Assembly: GCA_002339015.1 (NCBI GenBank)
Contig: DDJC01000051.1
Span: 28,995-42,404, forward strand
Direction of reading: 5' to 3'
DNA: 13,410 nucleotides
Origin: Burkholderiales bacterium UBA1834
GTDB lineage: Bacteria > Pseudomonadota > Gammaproteobacteria > Burkholderiales > Burkholderiaceae_C
Part shown: positions 7,861 through 13,410 of the stretch, piece after piece
Numbering within the stretch: the stretch's first letter is position 1
How the letters are laid out: every line of letters begins with the position of its first letter
The notes under the pieces: model-generated
What the model saw: the letters and a program-made list of their open reading frames with translations, nothing else
What the model was told of the DNA's origin: nothing
Database searches by the model: none
Made by a program: the position numbers and the translations under genes

Positions 7861-8036
7861 GGTGATGACGTGTTTGGATAACGAGAAATGGATCTCGTCA
7901 AATTTTGCGGCACGGCCAGGGGCTGAAAAGCGCGTTTCAGGCCGATTGGTCGCGATTCGTCAACTATGCACGAAGGAAATACGGGATTGACCGAATACCC
8001 AAGGATGGGTCGGGCGGCGCTGAAAAAAGCTGAATC
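7861..8036 (-). promoter_or_regulatory. Intergenic region upstream of the HD-GYP gene, with candidate promoter and palindromes
   Basis: This 176-base gap is clearly more AT-rich than its surroundings. On the minus strand a TTGACG (7896-7901) and a TATCCA (7875-7880) 15 bases apart could be a weak sigma-70 promoter. Its transcript would begin only a few bases before the GTG at 7860. CTGAAA (7923-7928) and TTTCAG (7935-7940) around GCGC form an operator-like palindrome. Further right, ACCCA/TGGGT (7997-8001, 8006-8010) with outer CCG/CGG, plus a T-run on the minus strand just after the upstream gene's stop, may terminate the 8037-8777 gene. All of these are readings by eye. Confidence 0.35.
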
Positions 8037-8777
8037 TCAGTTGTGCGCGGGTCCCTGAAAGCCCTTGCGCCGGAAGGTGAGCACGAGGGTGTCGCGCCAG
8101 CCATGCTCGCCCAGCGGCTGGATGGGCGTGCTTTCGTGGATGACGCGGGTGTCGTCCAGCAGCAGCAGCGACCAGGGATCGCTCAGGGTGAAGCGCACGC
8201 CGTGCGGGCCCTGGGCTTCGAAGACGCGGGTCTCGCCGCCCTTGATGCCGTGGCGTTCAAGCAGGATCACGGCCACGTAGTCCACCCCATCACGGTGGGC
8301 GCCTTCGGGGGTGGGGCGGCCGATGCCGCCCTGGGTGTCGACACGGAACTGGTGGGCCTCGATGTACCAGGTGGGCACAGCGCCTTCACGGGCCAGGACC
8401 TGGCCCAGGTGGGTGAGCAGGCTGCGCCAGGCCGGCGCCTGCGCCACGGCGGGCTCGACGGGCTCGAACCAGCGCTCGATGCCGCCGTGCAGGGCGTTGT
8501 ATTCGACCGGCTGCCAATGGGCACGGTGCGGGGTCTGCGTCAGCTCGCCGCTGGCGGTGTCCAGCACGTAGCAGCCGTGGCGGCGGGAGCGGTAGCGCCC
8601 GCCGTCCTTGAGGTGGGTGTCGGGTGGCAGATGGGCCCAGCTGGCGTGCAGATCGTCGAGTTCGGGCATCGTCGCGCCGATCCAGTGCGCCAGCTGGATG
8701 GGCGTCATCAGGGCCCAGCCGTGGGCATCGAGGCGGGCCGGTAGGTCGGCGGGAGCGGTGGCGTTGACGATCTGCAT
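8037..8777 (-). CDS. Fe(II)/2-oxoglutarate-dependent dioxygenase (2OG-Fe_Oxy_2, amino-acid hydroxylase type)
   Basis: 246 residues, resembling the family of PF10014 that includes bacterial free amino-acid hydroxylases such as L-isoleucine dioxygenase and the BsmA proteins. The metal-binding triad is visible: HRD with His161 and Asp163 (EGAHRDGVDYV, 158-168) and the distal His214 in DDTRVIHEST (208-217). Arg228 in GWRDTLVL is the likely 2-oxoglutarate anchor. Length is typical, no signal peptide is present, and the protein should be cytoplasmic. The ATG at 8777 has only a weak upstream GAG. The gene lies 75 bases after the VOC gene on the same strand and may be the last member of that transcript or have its own promoter. 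The substrate is not predictable; a free amino acid is the best guess from the family. Confidence 0.88.
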   Translation of the reverse strand: MQIVNATAPADLPARLDAHGWALMTPIQLAHWIGATMPELDDLHASWAHLPPDTHLKDGGRYRSRRHGCYVLDTASGELTQTPHRAHWQPVEYNALHGGIERWFEPVEPAVAQAPAWRSLLTHLGQVLAREGAVPTWYIEAHQFRVDTQGGIGRPTPEGAHRDGVDYVAVILLERHGIKGGETRVFEAQGPHGVRFTLSDPWSLLLLDDTRVIHESTPIQPLGEHGWRDTLVLTFRRKGFQGPAHN

Positions 8778-8852
8778 GGACGTGATCGTCTCATGAAGCA
8801 GGCGTGGTGACAGGCCGGGGCCTTCCCAGGTCCCGTGAAACCTTGCGCCAGA

Positions 8853-9287
8853 TCAGGTGGTGAGCTGGGGTGCGCTCACCCCCTCGGGCATGCTGTCCGT
8901 GGCGATGCGGAACACGTTGTCCTCCGGATCGGCCAGCACGGCCTGCCATTGGCCGTAGTAGGTAGCGAAGGGGGCCTTGAGCACCTGGCCGCCGTGGATG
9001 CGGACAGCCTGCACGGCCTCGTCGACGGCGCTGGGCGTGGGCAGCATGAAGGTGGCGTAGGCCACGGTGGGGCGGGGGGCCGTGGTGTGTGGTGCCTGGC
9101 GGCCATCAAGCCCGAGCAGGCCGTAGGCGGCGCGGCCATCGTTGAAGCCGAGCTGGAAGTCAGCAGTCTCCAGTGCGCGGTAGATGGGCGAGCGCGCGGC
9201 CTCGGCCTCGGGCAGGCCGAACACGGTGCGGTAGAAGCGGCACTGCGCGTCAATGTCGCGGCTCATCAGGTTGAACCAGAGTTTCAT
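8853..9287 (-). CDS. VOC (glyoxalase/bleomycin-resistance fold) family protein
   Basis: 144 residues with the beta-alpha-beta-beta-beta repeats of the vicinal oxygen chelate superfamily. The N-terminal segment MSRDIDAQCRFYRTVFGLPE (8-27) and the C-terminal GGQVLKAPFATYYGQWQAVL plus ADPEDNVFRI (119-128) are characteristic. The usual late metal-ligand Glu after the DPxxN turn is not there (Ile instead), and no His stands in the first strand, so metal binding is doubtful; it may be a CFP-30-type binding or accessory protein. Its ATG overlaps the stop of the upstream oxygenase in ATGA (9284-9287), so the two are translationally coupled and probably act together. An open frame extends far upstream but only in another frame of the oxygenase gene, so this start is preferred. 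Specific function unknown. Confidence 0.85.
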   Translation of the reverse strand: MKLWFNLMSRDIDAQCRFYRTVFGLPEAEAARSPIYRALETADFQLGFNDGRAAYGLLGLDGRQAPHTTAPRPTVAYATFMLPTPSAVDEAVQAVRIHGGQVLKAPFATYYGQWQAVLADPEDNVFRIATDSMPEGVSAPQLTT

Positions 9288-10258
9288 GCAGTGGCCTCCT
9301 CGCCGCGGGGCTTGAGCGCGTAGCTGCGGCGGTACATCTCGACCAGGTGCTCGCCGGCGGTGCAAGGGGCGTAGCGTGGGGCTTCGCCCTCGGGCACGGT
9401 ACCGGGCACGGGGTCGATCAGGGCCAGGTAGTCGGGCTCGTAGAAGAAGGGAATGGAATAGCGCGGCGCGCCGCCCGAATGCACGTTGCGCACGCGGTGC
9501 GGGTTGGAGTGGTACAGGCCGTTGGTCCAGCGCGGGATCATGTCGCCCAGGTTGACGACGAAGCAGCCGGGGATGGGCGTGGCGGGCACCCAGTCGCCCT
9601 CGGGTGTCTGAACCTCCAGGCCGCCGTGACCGTCCTGCGCGAGGATGGTGATGGCGCCCCAGTCGGTGTGGGCACCGGCGCCGAAGGTGCGCTCGTCGGC
9701 GCCTTCGGGATGCGCGGGGTAGCGGATCATGCGCAGCGTGACCATGGGGCTGTCGCTGGTCTCGTCGAACCAGGTTTCGGGCAGGTTCAGCGACAGGGCG
9801 ATGAGTTGCATCAGGCGGCGCGACAGGCCCAGCATCGCCTGGATGTAGGCCTCGCATTGCACAGGCGCGCCGGGCACCTCGGCGGGCCACTGGTTGTGGC
9901 CGTAGGTCTGGTAGCCGGCCTGCACGTAGGGATGGTCGTCGGCATAGGCCATGCCGCAGTAGAAGCTCTCCTTGAGGTCGGGGCGGGCATCCTGGTCCAG
10001 GGTCTGTGCACCCATCAGCTCGAAGCCACGCATCGATGGGGAGTTCGCCATGGCCAGGCGCTCGCGCGTGGCCAGGGGCAGGTCCATGAGCGTCTTCGCC
10101 AGCGCGAACTGCGCGGCCACCTGGTCGGCGTCCACGCCGTGGTGGCGCACGTAGAAGAAGCCTGAGGCCATCGCGGCCTCGCGCACCTGGCGGGCCACCT
10201 CGGCGCTGCGCGGAGCGCCCAGGGTCAGGGCGTCCTGCAGGTCAATGATCGGAATCAT
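9284..10258 (-). CDS. Isopenicillin N synthase-like Fe(II)/2-oxoglutarate oxygenase
   Basis: 324 residues with the two-part architecture of the IPNS/plant dioxygenase superfamily. The N-terminal DIOX_N-like part begins MIPIIDL and contains SGFFYVRHHGV (32-42). The C-terminal 2OG-FeII domain has GAHTDWGAITIL (195-206) with Fe ligands His197 and Asp199, His254 in NPHRVRN, and the 2-oxoglutarate-binding R-x-S as Arg266/Ser268 (PRYSIPFFYEP). Relatives hydroxylate, desaturate or ring-close small molecules, including fungal thymine 7-hydroxylase. A strong GGGAGG (10264-10269) sits five bases before the ATG. The upstream binding-protein gene ends 15 bases earlier and the VOC gene starts inside the stop codon, so this is the middle gene of a tight three-gene unit. 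The substrate is unknown; the neighbours favour a nitrogen heterocycle or other imported small molecule. Confidence 0.92.
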   Translation of the reverse strand: MIPIIDLQDALTLGAPRSAEVARQVREAAMASGFFYVRHHGVDADQVAAQFALAKTLMDLPLATRERLAMANSPSMRGFELMGAQTLDQDARPDLKESFYCGMAYADDHPYVQAGYQTYGHNQWPAEVPGAPVQCEAYIQAMLGLSRRLMQLIALSLNLPETWFDETSDSPMVTLRMIRYPAHPEGADERTFGAGAHTDWGAITILAQDGHGGLEVQTPEGDWVPATPIPGCFVVNLGDMIPRWTNGLYHSNPHRVRNVHSGGAPRYSIPFFYEPDYLALIDPVPGTVPEGEAPRYAPCTAGEHLVEMYRRSYALKPRGEEATA

Positions 10259-10273
10259 CGTGCCCTCCCGGGA

Positions 10274-11299
10274 TCAGGCCTTGAGCTTGCGGTCGGCCGC
10301 GGCAGGCAGGAAGCGGTCGGTCCAGATGTCGCCGACGGCGGGCGAACTCTTGAGGTTGAAGGCGGCGACGGTTTCGTCGATGGTGGCCTGCAGGCGGTCC
10401 GTGGTGGCGGCGCCCCAGCCGTGGCTGCGTGTGCCGGCGGTGTTCATGCTGCCGTCGATGATGAGCTTGAGGCGCTCGAACTCGATCTCTTCATTGGCCA
10501 GGGGCTCGCGGGCCTTGACGGCGGCGGCGCCGGCTTTGGGGTCGGCGATGGCCTCGATCCAGCCGCGCGTGCTGGCCTTGACGAAGGCCTTCATCGCTTC
10601 GGCCTGCTCCATGCTCTTGCCATTGGCGACCAGGCCGTTGCCGTAGGACTTCATGCCGTAATCGCTGTAGCGGAACATCGTGATCTGCTCGGGGCCCATG
10701 CCGCGGGCTTTCAGGTTGAGCAGGCCGGTGAAGTAGAAGTAGCCCGCGCCGTCGAAATCGCCCTTGACGAAGCGGGTGTCGCCGATGTCGGGCACCACGT
10801 TCTCCCAGCGCACGCTGGTGGGGTCGATGCCCTGGGCCTTGGCGAACACCGGGAACAGCTTGCGCGTGGCGTTGAAGGGCTGGCCCAGCAGGGTCTTGCC
10901 AGCCAGGTCGGCAGGCTTCCTGATCGGGCCATCCTTTCGCACGAGGATGGCGTTGGGGTTGAGGTCGTACTGGATGGCCACGGCCCGCAGTCCGGCGCCT
11001 GGGTTGTTGACGTTGAACTCGACCATGGTGGCCAGATCGGCCGAGGCGCAATCGTAGGCGCCGCTGCCGACCAGGCTGATCGCGGCGGCCGAGCCGTTGC
11101 CGGTGTCGATGGTCACGTCCAGGCCGGCGGCCTTGTAGTAGCCGCGCTGCTGGGCGAGCAGGAAGCCGGCTGCGGTGGCCTCGACCTTCCAGCCCAGGTT
11201 GAACTTGAACTTGTGCAGGGAGCCCTGGGCGCGGACGAAGGGCGTGGGGGCGAGCAGCAGGGCGCCAGTGGCGGCGAGCAGGGAGCGGCGGTCGATCAT
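10274..11299 (-). CDS. ABC transporter substrate-binding protein, NMT1/THI5-like, with Tat-like signal peptide
   Basis: Periplasmic binding protein of 341 residues. The N-terminus MIDRRSLLAATGALLLAPTP has a twin-arginine (RRSLL) followed by a hydrophobic core, and a likely cleavage after VRA (Ala24); there is no lipobox Cys. The mature part is typical of the NMT1/THI5/SsuA family: GWKVEATAAGFLLAQQRGYY, the KAAGLDVTIDTGNGS segment, GAYDCASADLATMVEF, and KPADLAGKTLLG. Relatives bind thiamine-pyrimidine precursors, sulfonates, nitrate or taurine. No permease or ATPase is next to it; oxygenase and VOC genes follow instead, separated by 15 bases from the former. The ATG at 11299 is chosen because the signal peptide begins there; it has no clear Shine-Dalgarno, and the frame is open farther upstream without signal-like sequence. 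The ligand is unknown. Confidence 0.92.
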   Translation of the reverse strand: MIDRRSLLAATGALLLAPTPFVRAQGSLHKFKFNLGWKVEATAAGFLLAQQRGYYKAAGLDVTIDTGNGSAAAISLVGSGAYDCASADLATMVEFNVNNPGAGLRAVAIQYDLNPNAILVRKDGPIRKPADLAGKTLLGQPFNATRKLFPVFAKAQGIDPTSVRWENVVPDIGDTRFVKGDFDGAGYFYFTGLLNLKARGMGPEQITMFRYSDYGMKSYGNGLVANGKSMEQAEAMKAFVKASTRGWIEAIADPKAGAAAVKAREPLANEEIEFERLKLIIDGSMNTAGTRSHGWGAATTDRLQATIDETVAAFNLKSSPAVGDIWTDRFLPAAADRKLKA

Positions 11300-11517
11300 G
11301 GTGCGAGCGGTGATTGGTTGCCATGGGGACTCGCGCAGGCATGGCTGGACAACCTTCCTGCGTGAGCGCGCATGGAGCAATTTCCGGGCGGTGTCGGACC
11401 GCTGAACGCTTCTACTCCTGCTCAGGCTTAAGCAGATCCCGTGCCGCACCGCGAGTGGGCGTGGCGTGCCCGCCCTTTTCAGTGGGGCGCCTCTCGACTT
11501 GGATCCCTCGGGTTTGG
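11300..11517 (-). promoter_or_regulatory. 218-base leader/intergenic region upstream of the NMT1-like gene
   Basis: This is the only sizeable gap in the right-hand minus-strand cluster, so a promoter for the binding protein-oxygenase-VOC unit probably lies here. It contains short inverted repeats: GCGGT/ACCGC (11388-11392, 11398-11402), CTGCT/AGCAG (11418-11422, 11431-11435) enclosing the palindrome GCTTAAGC (11426-11433), and a GGGCG/CGCCC pair near 11460. No convincing -35/-10 pair and no TPP, FMN or purine riboswitch core was recognised by eye. Confidence 0.35.
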
Positions 11518-12009
11518 TCAGCCGGTGGAGCTGCCTTGTGCAAAATCCTGCAGGACGCGCGCGGCCGCCTCGCGCAGGAACGGGCCCTCTACCCGCACGG
11601 CGGGCGAGGCGGTGGCCAGCAATTGCCTCGAGTTCATCGCCAGCGTCGGGTCGCCCAGCGACTCGATGATGTCATCCAGCGTGGCGGCGTAGACCACGCG
11701 CGTGATGCCGGCCCAGAACAGGGTGCCGCAGCACATGGCGCAGGGCTCGCCGCTGGCGTACACCGTGGCGCCGCGCAAGGCCTCGCGCCCATGCACACGC
11801 ACTGCGTCGCGCACGGCCACCACCTCGGCGTGGGCCATGCAATCACCCGAGGTGATCTGCTCGTTGCGCGAGACCTGCAGGCGCCGGCCCTCTTTCACCA
11901 CCGTGGCGCCGAAGGGCATGTTGCCCAGGGCCACGGCCTGACGCGAGGCCGCGATGGCGGCCTGCATGTGGGCGCTGTCGTCGTCGGTGAAGGCATCTGC
12001 GGTTGGCAT
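11518..12009 (-). CDS. Zinc-dependent nucleoside/nucleobase deaminase (CMP/dCMP deaminase fold)
   Basis: 163 residues of the cytidine/deoxycytidylate deaminase superfamily. The zinc site and proton shuttle are complete: HAE with His60 and Glu62 (CMAHAEVVAVRDA, 57-69) and PCAMC with Cys90 and Cys93 (SGEPCAMCCG, 86-95). NMPFGATVV (30-38) is the substrate-side loop seen in guanine deaminase and related proteins. The end of the protein lacks the TadA features I would expect for a tRNA deaminase, so a free base or nucleoside substrate (guanine, cytosine or a modified base) is more likely. The ATG lies three bases after the stop of the flavin reductase-like gene, which implies re-initiation and one transcript. 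The next gene on this strand begins 218 bases further on. The exact substrate is not assignable from sequence. Confidence 0.9.
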   Translation of the reverse strand: MPTADAFTDDDSAHMQAAIAASRQAVALGNMPFGATVVKEGRRLQVSRNEQITSGDCMAHAEVVAVRDAVRVHGREALRGATVYASGEPCAMCCGTLFWAGITRVVYAATLDDIIESLGDPTLAMNSRQLLATASPAVRVEGPFLREAAARVLQDFAQGSSTG

Positions 12010-12012
12010 GGC

Positions 12013-12678
12013 TCAGATCTCGTCGATGGAGGTGCTGCGGCTTGAATCGCCCGGCTGGCCGGCCTGATCAGGCTCGTTCGGCTCTGGGATGGCGAAGCGC
12101 TCGCGGCTGTGGATGTAGAAGCTGGCCCCGAAGCGCGCCACCGGGAAGTAGTGCTGCAGGTGCACGCGCCAGCGTTCGGTGTCGATCAGGCCTTCGCGCG
12201 CGTGCATCCACAGCAGGCGGCCGATGAACACATAGCGGCTGGGCGTCTCCAGCGTTTCGTGCAGCACGCATTCAAACGACACGGGTGCCTCGGCGATGCG
12301 CGGAGGCTTCACGGCCAGCGAGGGCAGGGTGCTGAACCCCACATGGTCGACCTCGCTCTGCTCGGGCGGCAGGCTTTCACCGCAGCGGTGCATTTGCGCG
12401 GCGATGGCCTCGTCGGCCATGTGCACCACGAACTCGCGCTCGCGCAGGATGTTGGCGGCCGTGTCCTTGAGGTGCCCGTCGTGCTGGCGGTTGATGCTGA
12501 CCATCACGATGGGCGGATCCTCGCCCAGCATGTTGAACATGCTGAAGGGCGCGGCGTTGGCCACACCGCCCGGGCTGAGCGTGGTGATCAGCGCGATGGG
12601 CCGCGGCACGATCAGGCTGGCCATCAGCTTGTAGCGCTGGTAGGCGGTGAGCTGCTCGAAATCGATGGCCAGGGTCAT
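12013..12678 (-). CDS. Flavin reductase-like domain flavoprotein
   Basis: 221 residues with a flavin reductase-like (FMN-binding split-barrel) domain. VPRPIALITTLSPGGVANAA (24-43) and APFSMFNMLGEDPPIVMVSI (43-62) are the typical flavin-binding strands, followed by KDTAANILREREFVVHM (71-87). Members reduce flavin with NAD(P)H for partner monooxygenases (RutF in pyrimidine breakdown is one example) or act as stand-alone flavoproteins. The last 25 residues are polar, acidic and probably disordered. The ATG at 12678 overlaps the stop of the binding-protein gene in ATGA (12675-12678); the frame extends a little further upstream, but the overlap start is the natural one. No flavin-dependent monooxygenase is in the window, so a partner, if any, lies elsewhere. 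Confidence 0.88.
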   Translation of the reverse strand: MTLAIDFEQLTAYQRYKLMASLIVPRPIALITTLSPGGVANAAPFSMFNMLGEDPPIVMVSINRQHDGHLKDTAANILREREFVVHMADEAIAAQMHRCGESLPPEQSEVDHVGFSTLPSLAVKPPRIAEAPVSFECVLHETLETPSRYVFIGRLLWMHAREGLIDTERWRVHLQHYFPVARFGASFYIHSRERFAIPEPNEPDQAGQPGDSSRSTSIDEI

Positions 12679-13410
12679 GGCAGGGCGCCTTCCACGCCGT
12701 CGATGTACCACGTCATGCCCCACAGTTCGGCATCGCTGATGACCTGGCCCGCGGCGACCTTGACCTTGCCTGCCTGGTCCTTCACCACACCCTGGAACGG
12801 GTGGAAGCTGCCGGCCAGAATGGCGGCCTTCTTCTCATTGAAGAGCTTGAGCACATCGGCCGGGATGGCGGGGTTCAGGGCGGCCAGCTCGATCATGCCC
12901 TCCTTCATGCCCCACTTGGTGTCCTCGGCCTTCCACTTGCCTTCCAGCGCCTGCTTGACCTTCATGCGGTAGTACACGCCCCAGTTCACGGTGTTGGCCG
13001 TGAGGTGGGCCTTGGGGCCGAAGCGGGTCATGTCCGAATCCTGGCCGAAGGCGTACAGGCCCTTGGTCTGCGCCAACTGCACCACGGCGGGCGAATCGGT
13101 GTTCTGGTAGAGCACATCGGCGCCCTGGCCGATCAGCGCATCGGCAGCCTGGCGTTCGCGCGTCGGGTCGTACCAGCTGTTGATCCAGATCACCTTGGTC
13201 CTGGCGGCCGGGTTCACGCTGCGCGCGCCGTGCGTGAAGGCGTTGATGTTGCGCAGCACTTCGGGGATCGGGTAGGAGGCGACGAAGCCCAGCGTGTTCT
13301 TCTTCGTCATCTTGCCGGCCAGCATGCCCAGCAGGTAAGCGCCTTCGTAGAACTTGGTCTGGTAAATCCCCAGGTTCCTGGCCATTTTGTAGCCGGTGGC
13401 GTGCTCGAAG
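12675..13410 (-). CDS. BMP-family ABC transporter substrate-binding protein, C-terminal part (5' end outside window)
   Basis: Periplasmic binding protein of the Bmp/PnrA (basic membrane protein) family, whose members bind nucleosides and purines for ABC import. The gene runs off the right edge, so the signal peptide and N-terminal lobe are missing; about 244 residues are visible. Family marks are the FEHATGYK start of the visible part, NLGIYQTKFYEGAYLLGMLA with AGKMTKKNTLGFVASYPIPE after it, INSWYDPTRERQAADALIGQ, GADVLYQNTDSPAVVQ, and GMTWYIDGVEG at the C-terminus. The internal ATG at 13385 is not the true start. The permease and ATPase genes would be expected to the right, outside the window. 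Its stop overlaps the flavin reductase-like start by four bases. A nucleobase- or nucleoside-like ligand is a family-based guess that agrees with the deaminase two genes downstream. Confidence 0.93.
   Translation of the reverse strand, partial: FEHATGYKMARNLGIYQTKFYEGAYLLGMLAGKMTKKNTLGFVASYPIPEVLRNINAFTHGARSVNPAARTKVIWINSWYDPTRERQAADALIGQGADVLYQNTDSPAVVQLAQTKGLYAFGQDSDMTRFGPKAHLTANTVNWGVYYRMKVKQALEGKWKAEDTKWGMKEGMIELAALNPAIPADVLKLFNEKKAAILAGSFHPFQGVVKDQAGKVKVAAGQVISDAELWGMTWYIDGVEGALP

Noticed and set aside
8853..9890. Reading the VOC protein as the C-terminal end of a 345-residue fusion.
   Set aside because: The N-terminal 200 residues are Arg/Ala/Pro-rich and are an out-of-frame reading of the oxygenase gene. 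The ATG at 9287 with its ATGA overlap is the natural start.
10421..11365. A 314-codon plus-strand open frame opposite the NMT1-like gene.
   Set aside because: Same antisense artefact; the minus-strand product has a signal peptide and family motifs.
11300..11517. A TPP riboswitch before the NMT1/THI5-like gene.
   Set aside because: The conserved TPP core strings (CTGAGA and the ACCTGATCTGG-type segment) are not present; only a short CCTGAGC resemblance was seen.
12679..12723. A 15-residue N-terminal extension of the flavin reductase-like protein.
   Set aside because: The added residues (His/Arg-rich) are not family-like and the ATGA overlap start at 12678 is better.
1..13410. Mobile element, CRISPR, toxin-antitoxin or phage-defence system.
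   Set aside because: No transposase, integrase, terminal inverted repeats, spaced direct repeats, paired small genes or defence-type domains were found; the genes are metabolic or signalling.

Overview
The window is high-GC DNA with dense, short-gapped genes and strong G/C third-position bias. Gene families and order point to a betaproteobacterium of the order Burkholderiales (Comamonadaceae or a relative); this is inferred from protein character, not from a marker gene. No rRNA, tRNA, CRISPR array, transposase, integrase or phage gene is visible.

Left part, plus strand (1-4694): a fatty-acid beta-oxidation operon. It holds the C-terminal half of an acyl-CoA dehydrogenase (cut by the window edge), a two-domain 3-hydroxyacyl-CoA dehydrogenase/enoyl-CoA hydratase with the dehydrogenase at the N-terminus, and a 3-ketoacyl-CoA thiolase. 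A clear intrinsic terminator follows at 4668-4694. Together these perform dehydrogenation, hydration, second oxidation and thiolysis of acyl-CoA. A second plus-strand pair (4737-6420) carries an alpha/beta hydrolase and a crotonase-fold protein. The latter lacks both hydratase glutamates but has the acidic residue typical of delta3,delta2-enoyl-CoA isomerases, so it may feed unsaturated acyl chains into the same pathway.

Middle (6502-8036, minus strand): a divergent HD-GYP-domain protein, probably linked to cyclic-di-GMP signalling, convergent with the isomerase-like gene and preceded by a relatively AT-rich intergenic region.

Right part, minus strand (13410 down to 8037): an accessory metabolic cluster. 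In transcription order it holds a BMP-family ABC substrate-binding protein (cut by the window edge), a flavin reductase-like flavoprotein (4-base overlap), a zinc nucleoside/nucleobase deaminase (3-base gap), a 218-base gap, an NMT1/THI5-like substrate-binding protein with a Tat-like signal, an isopenicillin-N-synthase-type Fe(II) oxygenase (15-base gap), a VOC/glyoxalase-fold protein (4-base overlap), and, after 75 bases, a second Fe(II)/2-oxoglutarate dioxygenase of a different family. Two binding proteins, a deaminase and two oxygenases suggest uptake and oxidative breakdown of a nitrogen heterocycle such as a modified purine or pyrimidine. The substrate cannot be read from sequence, and this is the part of the window most worth following up.
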